Below, piece after piece: positions 45,091 to 53,661 of a stretch of DNA of 54,966 bases. Made by a program: the position numbers and the translations under genes. Every line of letters starts with the position of its first letter. The first letter of the stretch is position 1. Under the pieces are notes generated by a model that had not been told where the DNA came from, did not search any database, and saw only the letters and a program-made list of their open reading frames with translations. The DNA comes from Hyphomicrobiales bacterium (lineage in GTDB: Bacteria > Pseudomonadota > Alphaproteobacteria > Rhizobiales > Beijerinckiaceae), in assembly GCA_019075905.1 (NCBI GenBank), contig JAGXAM010000019.1, positions 1 through 54,966 on the forward strand, read 5' to 3'.

Positions 45091-45124
45091 AACATATTGC
45101 ATAATTGGAATATGTTGCTATATA
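45091..45124 (+). promoter_or_regulatory. Promoter with overlapping operator for the sulfur operon
   Basis: AACATATT (45091-45098) and AATATGTT (45109-45116) form a perfect 8-bp dyad with a 10-nt spacer. A -35-like TTGCAT (45097-45102) and -10-like TATATA (45119-45124) with a 16-nt spacer overlap it, so a bound regulator would block polymerase. The core ATTG-N8-GAAT resembles sites of SqrR/BigR, ArsR-family persulfide sensors. The same ATT-N10-AAT core occurs before the dsrE-like gene. No such regulator gene is in the window. Confidence 0.6.
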
Positions 45125-45149
45125 GCGCTCATCATATGGAGATATGCCC

Positions 45150-46046
45150 ATGGTCGAGCCGCTGCCGCATGCTGTCAGCATGAGCCTGCATCCCGAAGTG
45201 ACTGCGTTTTTCGATGCCGCCACGAATACGGCGTCCTATGTGGTGCGCGATCCGGCCTCCCAGACCTGCGCCGTCATCGACAGCGTGATGGACATGGATT
45301 ACGCCGCCGGGCGTATTTCCTATGATTCAGCCGATGAGATCATTGCCTTCATCCGCAGCCACGATCTGCACCTCGAATGGCTGATCGAGACCCATGTCCA
45401 TGCCGATCATCTCTCTGCCGCGCCCTATATCCAGGGCAAGCTTGGCGGCAAGATCGGCATTGGCGCCAATATCCGCGTGGTTCAGGAGACCTTCGGCAAG
45501 GTTTTTAACGAGGGCACCGAATTTCAGCGCGATGGCAGCCAGTTCGACCAGCTGTTTGCCGATGGCGACAGCTATCAGATCGGCACCATGCAGGCCTTTG
45601 CCATGCTGACGCCCGGCCATACCCCGGCCTGCATGACGCATGTCATTGGCGACGCTGCCTTTGTCGGCGATACATTGTTCATGCCGGACGGTGGCTCGGC
45701 GCGGGCGGATTTTCCCGGCGGCGATGCGCGCACGCTTTACCGCTCGATCCAGCGGGTTTTGCAATTGCCGGAAGCGATGCGGGTGTTCCTGTGCCATGAT
45801 TACGGCCCCAATGGCCGCGACATTCGCTGGGAGACGACCATTGGCGACGAACGCCAGCACAATATCCATGTCGGCAACGGCATCAGCGAGGACGAATTTG
45901 TGGCGCTGCGCGAGGCGCGCGACAAGACCCTCGCCATGCCGAAACTGATCATTCCCTCGCTGCAGATCAACATGAAAGCCGGGCAATTGCCTTCGCCCGA
46001 CGAAACCGGCAAGCGCTTTTTGAAAGTGCCGCTGAACGGGCTGTGA
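45150..46046 (+). CDS. blh: Blh-type persulfide dioxygenase (MBL fold)
   Basis: A 298-residue metallo-beta-lactamase-fold enzyme of the ETHE1-like Blh group, expected to oxidise glutathione persulfide to sulfite. Metal ligands are His82, His84, Asp86 and His87 in THVHADHLSA, then GHTPACMTHV and the typical GDTLFMPDGGSARADFPGGD, with CHDYGPNGRD near the C-terminus. The ATG at 45150 is preferred because GGAG (45138-45141) sits eight bases before it, while the ATG at 45144 is too close. It is the first gene of a four-gene sulfide-detoxifying operon with an operator over its promoter. Confidence 0.9.
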   Translation: MVEPLPHAVSMSLHPEVTAFFDAATNTASYVVRDPASQTCAVIDSVMDMDYAAGRISYDSADEIIAFIRSHDLHLEWLIETHVHADHLSAAPYIQGKLGGKIGIGANIRVVQETFGKVFNEGTEFQRDGSQFDQLFADGDSYQIGTMQAFAMLTPGHTPACMTHVIGDAAFVGDTLFMPDGGSARADFPGGDARTLYRSIQRVLQLPEAMRVFLCHDYGPNGRDIRWETTIGDERQHNIHVGNGISEDEFVALREARDKTLAMPKLIIPSLQINMKAGQLPSPDETGKRFLKVPLNGL

Positions 46047-46094
46047 AAGCCCGCCAACCCTTAGACCCGACACTAACCCCACGGAGCATCAAGC

Positions 46095-46439
46095 ATGGCC
46101 CAAGCGCAATTCCTGTCACCTGAATTTGCAGTCGCATCGCAGATTATTCCCGATGATCTCGAAGATCTGGCGAGCGATGGCTTCAAGGCCATCATCTGCA
46201 ACCGGCCCGACAATGAAAGCCCCGGCCAGCCGAGCTTTGCAGCGCTGGAAGCGGCAGCCAAGGCGGCCGGACTGGAGGCGGTCTACCTGCCGATCTATCC
46301 CAACCGCATGAGCATGGCCGATGCCGAGGCCTTTGCCCGCCATCTCGCCGCCCTGCCGAAGCCGATTCTGGCGTTCTGCCGCACGGGAAACCGCTCAAGC
46401 ACCCTGTTTGCCGCCTGCGCACGCATGCCGCAGCGCTAA
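46095..46439 (+). CDS. DUF442 (TIGR01244) sulfurtransferase/phosphatase-like protein
   Basis: A 114-residue single-domain protein tyrosine phosphatase-like fold used in sulfur transfer in Blh operons. The active loop is FCRTGNRSS with Cys95. The opening FLSPEFAVASQIIPDDLEDLA is the TIGR01244 N-terminus. GGAG lies eight bases before the ATG. It is the same size as the N-terminal domain of the next gene, with the active Cys at the same residue number, so the two are paralogues. It probably moves sulfane sulfur between the dioxygenase and the oxidoreductase. Confidence 0.85.
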   Translation: MAQAQFLSPEFAVASQIIPDDLEDLASDGFKAIICNRPDNESPGQPSFAALEAAAKAAGLEAVYLPIYPNRMSMADAEAFARHLAALPKPILAFCRTGNRSSTLFAACARMPQR

Positions 46440-46517
46440 GGCCACGATTGTCCGGTTAGCCGCGATCATTACCCCAGCGCGGCGGCCGGTTCTTGCAACA
46501 TCGGCAGGACATTTCCC

Positions 46518-48122
46518 ATGGCTCGCGCCAAATTTCTGGCTCCGCATCTCGCGGTCGCGCCGCAAATCAGCCCGGCTGACCTGCCCGATCTGGCCAGACA
46601 AGGCTTCAAGTCGATCATCTGCAACCGCCCCGACCATGAGGGCGGCGGCCAGCCGAGCTTTGCCAGCGTTGCCGCGGCGGCGAAGGCGGCGGGGCTGCAG
46701 GCGGTGCACCTGCCGGTGCGGCCCGGGGCTTTCGGCGAGCGTGAGGCACGGGCTTTTGCCAGCCACGTCAAGAGCTTGCCGCAACCGATCCTGGCCTATT
46801 GTGCCAGCGGCAACCGCGCCGGAACGCTTTTCAAGATGAGCGAGAAGGTGGCGGCAGCGAGCAAGGGCGCTGCCAAGCTGGCGACCGGCGGGCAGATCAG
46901 CCATGACATCGTCATTCTTGGCGGCGGGGCGGCGGGGCTGGCGGTGGCAAAACGCCTCAAGGCGCTGGGGCGCGGGCTCGATATGGCGCTGATCGATCCG
47001 GCGCCGTCGCATTTCTACCAGAGCGGCTGGACCATGGTCGGGGCCGGCCTCCTCGCCCAGGAAAGAACCAGGGGCGACCTTGCCGCGCTGATGCCGCGCG
47101 GCGTGCGGCTGATCCGCGGCGCAGCCGTTGCTGTCGATGCGCAAAAGCGGCAGGTTCGCCTCGCTGACGGGCGGCAGATCGGCTATGGATCGCTGGTGGT
47201 GGCAAGCGGGCTGAAGCTCGACTGGGGCGCCATCGAGGGGCTTGAGGCAACGCTGGGCAAAAATGGCGTGACCTCGAATTATCGCCATGATCTTGCTCCC
47301 TATAGCTGGCAACTGATCAAGGGCCTGAAGCGCGGGAGGGCGTTGTTCACGCAGCCGCCCCTGCCCTTCAAGGGCGTCGATGCGCCGCAAAAGGCGCTGT
47401 ATCTGGCAGGCGATCATTGGCGGCGTGCGGGCACGCTGGCTGATATCAACATGGAGTTTTTCAGCGCGGATGAAGCGCTGTTCGGCATTGCCGCCTATGT
47501 CCCGGCCTTGCAGGATTATATCGACAAATACCGGGTCAATGTGCATTACCGGCATCAGCTCACCAAAATTGATGGCCCGTCGCGGCGGGCCTGTTTCACG
47601 AGGTTCGAGGCTGACGGTTCGAGCGCGCGCGTTGAAGCCGGCTTCGACATGATCCATGTGGTGCCGCCGCAAACGGCGCCCGACTGGATCAAAGCCTCGC
47701 CGCTCGCCGATGCCACCGGCTTTGTCGACGTCGATCCGGCCAGCCTGCGCCACCGCAGCCTTGCGGGCATTTATGCGCTCGGCGATGTCTGCAATGCCGC
47801 CACGGCCAAGACGGCAGCAGCGGCCAGCCGGCAGGCGCAGGTCGTCGCCCATAATCTCCTGAAGGATCGCGGCCTGATCACCGGCGCCGATGCCGCCTAT
47901 GACGGTTACAGCGCCTGCGCCCTGACGGTGGAGCGCGGCAAGGCGGTGCTGGCCGAATTTGGCTATGATGGCAGGTTGCTGGCGTCGCGGCCGACCTGGC
48001 TGGTCGATGGCACCAGACCTTCGCGACTGGCCTGGCATCTACACAAATCCGGTGTGCCGCCGCTTTTCCGGCATATGTTCGCCCGCGGGCGTGAAGGGCG
48101 GGCGCGGCCGGCCACGCGCTGA
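46518..48122 (+). CDS. DUF442 fused to SQR-like FAD oxidoreductase
   Basis: A 534-residue fusion. Residues 1-112 are a DUF442 domain with Cys95 in YCASGNRAG. From about 125 a two-dinucleotide-binding FAD oxidoreductase of the sulfide:quinone oxidoreductase family follows, with IVILGGGAAGLAVAKRL as the FAD loop and AGIYALGDVCNAATAKTAAAA as the second FAD motif. Cys425 in GDVCN corresponds to one redox cysteine; the other, normally in the K-C-x-G-A-P-Q-K stretch, is replaced by Gly286 (FKGVDAPQK). Sulfide oxidation by the usual Cys-Cys trisulfide route is therefore doubtful. It starts 78 nt after the single-domain paralogue, in the same operon. Confidence 0.88.
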   Translation: MARAKFLAPHLAVAPQISPADLPDLARQGFKSIICNRPDHEGGGQPSFASVAAAAKAAGLQAVHLPVRPGAFGEREARAFASHVKSLPQPILAYCASGNRAGTLFKMSEKVAAASKGAAKLATGGQISHDIVILGGGAAGLAVAKRLKALGRGLDMALIDPAPSHFYQSGWTMVGAGLLAQERTRGDLAALMPRGVRLIRGAAVAVDAQKRQVRLADGRQIGYGSLVVASGLKLDWGAIEGLEATLGKNGVTSNYRHDLAPYSWQLIKGLKRGRALFTQPPLPFKGVDAPQKALYLAGDHWRRAGTLADINMEFFSADEALFGIAAYVPALQDYIDKYRVNVHYRHQLTKIDGPSRRACFTRFEADGSSARVEAGFDMIHVVPPQTAPDWIKASPLADATGFVDVDPASLRHRSLAGIYALGDVCNAATAKTAAAASRQAQVVAHNLLKDRGLITGADAAYDGYSACALTVERGKAVLAEFGYDGRLLASRPTWLVDGTRPSRLAWHLHKSGVPPLFRHMFARGREGRARPATR

Positions 48123-48153
48123 AGCGTCGATCATCCGAGGAATGGTGAGGATC

Positions 48154-48942
48154 ATGACACTTGAACCCCTGCAATATGGCCTTGGCGCCCTGTCCGGTTC
48201 GCTGGTCGGGCTGACATTGGGCCTGTTTGGCGGCGGCGGGTCGATCCTGGCGGTGCCGCTCATGGTCTATCTGGTCGGAGTCACAAACCCGCATGTCGCC
48301 ATTGGCACGAGCGCCTTTGCGGTTTCTGCCAATGCTTTCACCAATCTGCTGCCGCATGCCCGCCAGGGCAATATCAAATGGCGCTGCGCCGGAATCTACA
48401 GCGTCGCCGGGGTGATCGGCGCCTTTGCCGGCTCGACCATCGGCAAGGCCGTCGATGGCCACAAGCTGCTGATCCTGTTTGCGCTGCTGATGCTGGTGAT
48501 CGCGGCCCTGATGTTTCGCAAGCGCGGCCATGATGGCGACCCCGGGGCGGCCTGCACCCGCGAGAATGCCCCCAAGGTCATTGGCTATGGCGGCCTCACC
48601 GGGATTTTCTCCGGCTTCTTTGGCATTGGCGGCGGCTTTCTGATCGTGCCGGGCCTCGTCGCCTCAACCGGCATGCCGATCCTGTTTGCCATAGGCTCGT
48701 CGCTGGTGGCAGTGGCGGCCTTCGGGCTGACGACGGCGGTAAATTACGCCTGGTCGGGCTATGTGGACTGGATTCTGGCCTTTGTGTTCATCGCCGGGGG
48801 CTTTGCCGGCGGCGTGGTCGGGGCACGGCTGGCGCGCCATCTTGCCGGGCAAAAGGGACATTTGCACATAGCCTTTGCCGCGCTGGTTTCTGTCGTGGCG
48901 CTGTACATGCTGTGGCGCAGCCTGCCGGCGCTGATGGGTTGA
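48154..48942 (+). CDS. TauE/SafE-family sulfite/sulfur exporter
   Basis: A 262-residue permease of the TauE/SafE family with about eight membrane segments in two repeats. Each repeat starts with a glycine-rich helix: GLTLGLFGGGGSILAVPLMVY and GIFSGFFGIGGGFLIVPGLV. Members export sulfite or sulfoacetate or move thiosulfate. Here it would remove sulfite made by the Blh enzyme. The ATG at 48154 is chosen over ATG 48142, whose Shine-Dalgarno is too close. It is last in the sulfur operon, 31 nt after the oxidoreductase gene. Confidence 0.88.
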   Translation: MTLEPLQYGLGALSGSLVGLTLGLFGGGGSILAVPLMVYLVGVTNPHVAIGTSAFAVSANAFTNLLPHARQGNIKWRCAGIYSVAGVIGAFAGSTIGKAVDGHKLLILFALLMLVIAALMFRKRGHDGDPGAACTRENAPKVIGYGGLTGIFSGFFGIGGGFLIVPGLVASTGMPILFAIGSSLVAVAAFGLTTAVNYAWSGYVDWILAFVFIAGGFAGGVVGARLARHLAGQKGHLHIAFAALVSVVALYMLWRSLPALMG

Positions 48943-49015
48943 CGCGCGCGGCCCGGTCGAAATCAGCGCAATTCATGTTACGGTTCATCCATAAACAATA
49001 GTCGGGGAGAACGTC

Positions 49016-49447
49016 ATGATCACGACATTCGGCAAATTGATGGTGATTGCGGGCCTGAGCGCGGCGCTGGTGCTGCCGGCGATGGCGGCCGGGCCGGACG
49101 GGCTGTGGCGCACCGGTGACGGCAAGGCGACGGTACGGGTGGCCCCCTGTGGCGGGGCGATCTGCGGCCATGTCGTGGCCTTGCGCAACCCTAATGGCGC
49201 CGATGGCAAGCCCAAGCTCGATGTGCACAATACCAATGCTGCATTGCGCAAGCGCAAGATCCTCGGCTCGGCAGTTTTGCTCGGCATGAAGCCGAATGGG
49301 CATGACTCATGGCATGGGGCCATCTATAATGCCGAGGATGGAAAGACTTATTCAGCCTATTTCACCTTGCTCAGCGCCAACCGTGCCAAAGTGCAGGGCT
49401 GCGTTGCCGGCATTTTCTGCAAATCGCAGATCTGGTCACGCCAGTAG
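49016..49447 (+). CDS. DUF2147 secreted protein
   Basis: A 143-residue periplasmic protein with a signal peptide (MITTFGKLMVIAGLSAALVLPAMAA) followed by a DUF2147 beta-barrel domain: DGLWRTGDGKATVRVAPCGGAICGHVV, with a Cys pair, and GAIYNAEDGKTYSAYFTL, ending in GCVAGIFCKSQIWSR. The function is unknown; the family is common in proteobacteria. GGGGAG lies seven bases before the ATG. The next small gene overlaps its 3' end in another frame. Confidence 0.88.
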   Translation: MITTFGKLMVIAGLSAALVLPAMAAGPDGLWRTGDGKATVRVAPCGGAICGHVVALRNPNGADGKPKLDVHNTNAALRKRKILGSAVLLGMKPNGHDSWHGAIYNAEDGKTYSAYFTLLSANRAKVQGCVAGIFCKSQIWSRQ

Positions 49448-49685
49448 CGCGCTCCTTGCCCTGTTGCTGCTGACCGGCGCTGCCCAGGCGGCAGGCGGCA
49501 CCATGCGGCCTAAACCGGCGGCGCGGCGGGTGCCGATAGAGGTCGTGCGGCTATGCGCCAAAAAGTGGCAGGCGATGAAACGCGGCGGCGCGGCGCAAGG
49601 GCTGTTGTGGCGCGATTTTTCGGCGCATTGCTATCGTTCCTTCGAATCCGGCGCAGCGCATGGCAAGACGCCGGGGCGGAAATAA
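49383..49685 (+). CDS. Small secreted protein with CAKKWQ...SAHC motif
   Basis: A small exported protein, up to 100 residues. A hydrophobic segment (SSALLALLLLTGAAQA) ends in AQA-A, a good signal peptidase site. The mature part contains LCAKKWQAMKRGGAAQGLLWRDFSAHC, a version of the C-x-x-x-W-x5-G-x6-W-x2-F-x3-C motif seen in many small secreted proteins of Hyphomicrobiales. The start is uncertain: GTG 49383, TTG 49404 and ATG 49338 are all inside the DUF2147 gene in a different frame. TTG 49404 gives the best signal peptide. The stop is fixed at 49685. Translation may be coupled to the DUF2147 gene. Function unknown. Confidence 0.6.
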   Translation: MPKCRAALPAFSANRRSGHASSALLALLLLTGAAQAAGGTMRPKPAARRVPIEVVRLCAKKWQAMKRGGAAQGLLWRDFSAHCYRSFESGAAHGKTPGRK

Positions 49686-49782
49686 ACTGGAAACCTTCTG
49701 ATCATTTTCATGATTTCGGGGTTGGTTGGCGTGGCGGCTTGCCGTAGATTAGCGGGCGGCTGGGCAATCAAAAGGGGCGGTC

Positions 49783-51162
49783 ATGGCGCAGTTGGATGAT
49801 GTGCTGCAAGCACTTGACGATGGGCGCGAGGCGGCGCTGGAGCGGCTGTTTCAACTGTTGCGGATCAAATCGGTCTCGACCGATCCGGCCTATGCGGCGG
49901 GCTGTCTCGAGGCGGCGCAATGGCTGGTGAATTTGCTGGGCGAGCTGGATTTTACCGCCTCGGTGCGCCCCACGGCCGGGCATCCGATGGTGGTCGCCCA
50001 TGCCAAATGCGGCCGGCGCGGCGTGCCGCATGTGCTGTTTTATGGCCATTACGACGTGCAGCCGCCGGATCCGCTGGCGCTGTGGGAGCGCCCGCCGTTC
50101 GAGCCCTCGCTCACCGATGGCCCCAACCCGACGATCCGGGCCAGGGGCGCGGCTGACGACAAGGGCCAGCTGATGACCTTCATCGAGGCCTGCCGGGCGT
50201 TTCATGAGCGCGGCGGCTACCCTTGCGATATTTCGATCCTGCTTGAAGGCGAGGAAGAGACCGGCTCACCCTCCCTGCCCGCCTTTCTTGAAGCCAACAA
50301 GGCCGAGCTTGATGCCGATATCATGCTCGTTTGCGATACCGGCATGTGGAACCCCACCTCGCCGGCGATTACCACCAGCCTGCGCGGCCTCGTCTATGAG
50401 GAAGTGACCATCCATGCCGCCGATCGCGACCTGCACAGCGGTATGTTCGGCGGCGCGGCGATCAACCCGGTTCGTGTGCTCGCGCGCATCATTGCCGATT
50501 TGCATGATGCCCAGGGCCGCGTGACGCTGCCGGGCTTTTATGATGGCGTCCATGAATTGCCCGAAACCATTGCCGCGCAATGGCGCGAGCTTGGCTTTGA
50601 CGGCGCTGCCTATCTCGCCAATGTCGGCCTGTCGGTGCCAGCCGGCGAACAGGGCCGCAGCGTGCTGGAGATGATCTGGTCGCGGCCAACCGCGGAAGTG
50701 AACGGCATTTATGGCGGCTATACCGGGCAAGGCTCGAAAACGGTGCTGCCGGCCGAGGCCAGCGCCAAGATCTCGTTCCGGCTGGTCGGCACGCAAGACC
50801 CCGACGCGGTGCGCGAGGCTTTTCAGGCCTTTGTCAAGGCACGCCTGCCGGCTGATTGCCGGGCGTCATTCAACAGCTTCTCGAACGCCCCGGCGCTGCA
50901 ATTGCCCTTCACCTCCGAGGCCCTGACGCGGGCGCGCCGGGCGCTGGCGGCCGAATGGGGCAAGGAGCCGGTGCTGATCGCCATGGGCGGCTCGATCCCG
51001 ATTGTCGGGGCCTTCAAGCGCGATCTCAATATGGATGCGCTGATGATCGGCTTCGGCCTGCCCGATGACCGCATCCATTCGCCCAATGAGAAATACAACC
51101 TGTCCTCGTTCCAGCGCGGCGCGCGCAGCTGGGCGCGGGTGCTGGCGGAATTGTCGAACTGA
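49783..51162 (+). CDS. M20-family dipeptidase/carboxypeptidase
   Basis: A 459-residue zinc metallopeptidase of family M20 (CNDP-like) that cleaves small peptides in the cytosol. Metal ligands lie in YGHYDVQPPDP, RGAADDKGQL and LLEGEEETGSPSL (with the catalytic Glu). A dimerisation domain in the middle includes HAADRDLHSGMFGG. The C-terminal IHSPNEKYN gives the last His. AGGGG lies six bases before the ATG. It is convergent with parE and stands alone. Substrate not predictable. Confidence 0.92.
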   Translation: MAQLDDVLQALDDGREAALERLFQLLRIKSVSTDPAYAAGCLEAAQWLVNLLGELDFTASVRPTAGHPMVVAHAKCGRRGVPHVLFYGHYDVQPPDPLALWERPPFEPSLTDGPNPTIRARGAADDKGQLMTFIEACRAFHERGGYPCDISILLEGEEETGSPSLPAFLEANKAELDADIMLVCDTGMWNPTSPAITTSLRGLVYEEVTIHAADRDLHSGMFGGAAINPVRVLARIIADLHDAQGRVTLPGFYDGVHELPETIAAQWRELGFDGAAYLANVGLSVPAGEQGRSVLEMIWSRPTAEVNGIYGGYTGQGSKTVLPAEASAKISFRLVGTQDPDAVREAFQAFVKARLPADCRASFNSFSNAPALQLPFTSEALTRARRALAAEWGKEPVLIAMGGSIPIVGAFKRDLNMDALMIGFGLPDDRIHSPNEKYNLSSFQRGARSWARVLAELSN

Positions 51163-51176
51163 CCGGGGCCAGCGGC

Positions 51177-53213
51177 TCAGACGTCCAGCATTGCCGATGA
51201 AAACGCGGCGCGCTCCTGAATGAAGACGAAGCGCGCTTCCGGCTTGTTGCCCATCAGCCGCTCGACGGCATCGATGGTCGCCTCACGATCATCCGGCTCG
51301 ACCATGACCTTGTGCAGGGTGCGCTTGGCCGGATCCATGGTGGTGTCTTTCAACTGGTCGGCGCGCATTTCGCCAAGGCCCTTGAAACGGCTGACCTCGA
51401 TCTTGCCGCGTCCGGCCTGCAGCGTCTTGACGAGGGCGTCGCGCTCGGCCTCATCGCGGGCGTAATAGCGCTTGGTGCCTTGCAGGATCGAAAACAGCGG
51501 CGGCACCGCCAGATAGAGGTGGCCACCCTCGATCAGCTTGGGCATTTGCCGGTAAAAGTAGGTGATCAGCAACGAGGCAATATGGGCGCCATCGACATCG
51601 GCGTCGGTCATGATGATGATTTTGCCGTAACGCAAATCGGCGTGATTGTAATGGCTGCCAGCGCCGCAACCCAGCGCCAGCGCCAGATCGGCGAGCTGCT
51701 GGTTAGCATGAAGTTTTTCGCGTGTCGCATTGGCAACATTGAGGATTTTTCCGCGCAGGGGCAGCACCGCCTGGGTGGTGCGGTTGCGGGCCTGCTTGGC
51801 GGAGCCGCCGGCAGAATCACCCTCGACGATGAAAAGCTCGGTGGTTTCTAGGGTGTTGGACGAGCAATCGGCAAGCTTGCCCGGCAGGCGCAGCTTTTTC
51901 ACCAGTGATTTGCGCGCGACGTCCTTTTCGGCGCGACGCCGCAGGCGCTCGTCGGCGCGCTCGATGGTCCATTCCAGCAATTTGGTGGCCTGGGCCGGAG
52001 CGCCCGCCAGCCAATGGTCAAAGGCATCGCGGATCGCCGGCTCGACGATACGGGTGGCCTCGGACGACATCAGGCGGCCCTTGTTCTGGCCCTGAAATTC
52101 CGGCTCGCGAATGAAAATGGCAATCATCGCCGCGCAAGTTGCCATCACGTCATCGGTGGTGATGGCGGCGGCGCGCTTGCCCTGGCCGATGCGGTCGGCA
52201 TGATCCTTGAGGCCGCGCAGCAGCGCGACCCGCAGCCCGGCCTCATGGGTGCCGCCATCGGCGGTGGGGATGGTGTTGCAATAGGAATGCACGAAGCCGT
52301 CATCGCCGGCCTGCCAGGCAACCGCCCATTCCAGCGAGCCATGACGGCCCGGCCGGTCGATGCGCCCGGTAAACATCTGCTCATTGACCAGATCGCGCGC
52401 CTCGATCTCGCGGGCGAGATAATCCTTGAGGCCACCGGGAAAGCGGAAGGTCGCCTCGGGGGGGATGGCGCTGCCCTCTTCGATCAGTTCGGGAGCGCAA
52501 TGCCAGCGGATCTCGACACCGCCGAACAGATAGGCCTTGGAGCGCGCCATCTTGAAAATGCGGGCCGGGCGAAAATGCGCGCCCTCGCCAAAAATCTGCG
52601 GATCGGGCAGAAACCGCACCTTGGTGCCGCGCCGGTTCTGCACGCGCCCCAGGGTTTCGAGCGGCCCCAGCGGCAGGCCACGCGAGAACTTCTGGCGGTA
52701 GAGCATCTGCTCGCGCGCGACCTCGACTTCCATCTCGACAGCGAGGGCATTGACCACCGAGACGCCGACGCCATGCAGGCCACCGGCGGTCTCATAGGCA
52801 TCGGAGTCAAACTTGCCGCCGGCATGCAGCGTCGTCATGATCACTTCGAGCGCCGACTTGTCGGGGAATTTCTTGTGCCGGTCGACCGGAATGCCGCGAC
52901 CATTGTCGATGACGGCGAGGTGGCCGCCGGCCTCCATGCTGACATCGATGAAGGTGGCATGGCCGGCAACCGCCTCGTCCATGGCATTGTCGATGACTTC
53001 GGCAAAGAGATGGTGCAGCGCGGCTTCATCAGTGCCGCCGATATACATCCCGGGGCGACGGCGCACCGGCTCCAGGCCTTCGAGCACGTCGATGGAATCG
53101 GCATTATAATCGCTGGCCGCTGGCGGTGCGACGACCTTGAGCGGCGTGCGGGCCGGCTTGGGCGCGGGCGGCGCGGCGGCGAGATTTTCAAACAGATCGG
53201 TCTTGGAACTCAT
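51177..53213 (-). CDS. parE: DNA topoisomerase IV subunit B
   Basis: ATPase subunit of the chromosome-decatenating topoisomerase. The 678-residue protein has a GHKL ATPase domain (GLEPVRRRPGMYIGGTDEAALHH, VIDNAMDEA, VIDNGRGIPVD, GGLHGVGVSVVNAL), the transducer, and a TOPRIM domain (EGDSAGGSAKQARNR, then LRGKILNVANA, and MTDADVDGAHIASLL). Compared with GyrB, it lacks the large C-terminal insert, and the QARNRTTQAVLPLRGKILNV block fits ParE. No parC is in the window. An N-terminal 30-residue Ala/Pro-rich extension is present. Confidence 0.93.
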   Translation of the reverse strand: MSSKTDLFENLAAAPPAPKPARTPLKVVAPPAASDYNADSIDVLEGLEPVRRRPGMYIGGTDEAALHHLFAEVIDNAMDEAVAGHATFIDVSMEAGGHLAVIDNGRGIPVDRHKKFPDKSALEVIMTTLHAGGKFDSDAYETAGGLHGVGVSVVNALAVEMEVEVAREQMLYRQKFSRGLPLGPLETLGRVQNRRGTKVRFLPDPQIFGEGAHFRPARIFKMARSKAYLFGGVEIRWHCAPELIEEGSAIPPEATFRFPGGLKDYLAREIEARDLVNEQMFTGRIDRPGRHGSLEWAVAWQAGDDGFVHSYCNTIPTADGGTHEAGLRVALLRGLKDHADRIGQGKRAAAITTDDVMATCAAMIAIFIREPEFQGQNKGRLMSSEATRIVEPAIRDAFDHWLAGAPAQATKLLEWTIERADERLRRRAEKDVARKSLVKKLRLPGKLADCSSNTLETTELFIVEGDSAGGSAKQARNRTTQAVLPLRGKILNVANATREKLHANQQLADLALALGCGAGSHYNHADLRYGKIIIMTDADVDGAHIASLLITYFYRQMPKLIEGGHLYLAVPPLFSILQGTKRYYARDEAERDALVKTLQAGRGKIEVSRFKGLGEMRADQLKDTTMDPAKRTLHKVMVEPDDREATIDAVERLMGNKPEARFVFIQERAAFSSAMLDV

Positions 53214-53661
53214 GCCACCAGCCTGTCCGGGTGATTCGTTTGCAGCAGATTATGCCATCAACCAGCCTGCCATGGGGTGTCAATCGCAGCGCCGGATTTG
53301 CCGCCGCCAATGACCCCATGCCGGGCGCCCGGCCCATGCCAAAAGCGATGAAAGGGCCGGGAAACGGCGGCAAATGGGCCGATACTTGCGAATATGCCTA
53401 ATAGTTTGCCAATCGACGGCGACAAAGGCCGGCCCTTCGCAGACGCCAGCAATTTTCGCGTAACACGTTGATTTTATGTGCATATTTTGATGCGCGCCAA
53501 CGCAATGAGCACTTTTCCGGCGTGCTGGCGGGTGGCCTTGCGCCCCGTTCGCCGCCGGGCGGGCGAAAATTCATAAAATTTTACCCATCGGCAACGGCAA
53601 AATTTAAGTGATTAGCTGTTGGAAAGGGACATCCAATGGGTGCGAACAGTCAAGGTGTCCC
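53214..53661. other. Intergenic region before the TadG-like gene, 448 nt
   Basis: Divergent space between parE and the TadG-like gene. The 3' half is AT-rich compared with the rest of the window. AAAATT (53566-53571) and AATTTT (53577-53582) form a short inverted repeat. A 16-codon frame (ATG 53636, with AAAGGG upstream) overlaps the TadG-like start and could be a leader peptide, but support is weak. No convincing -35/-10 pair, tRNA or ncRNA was found. Confidence 0.4.
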
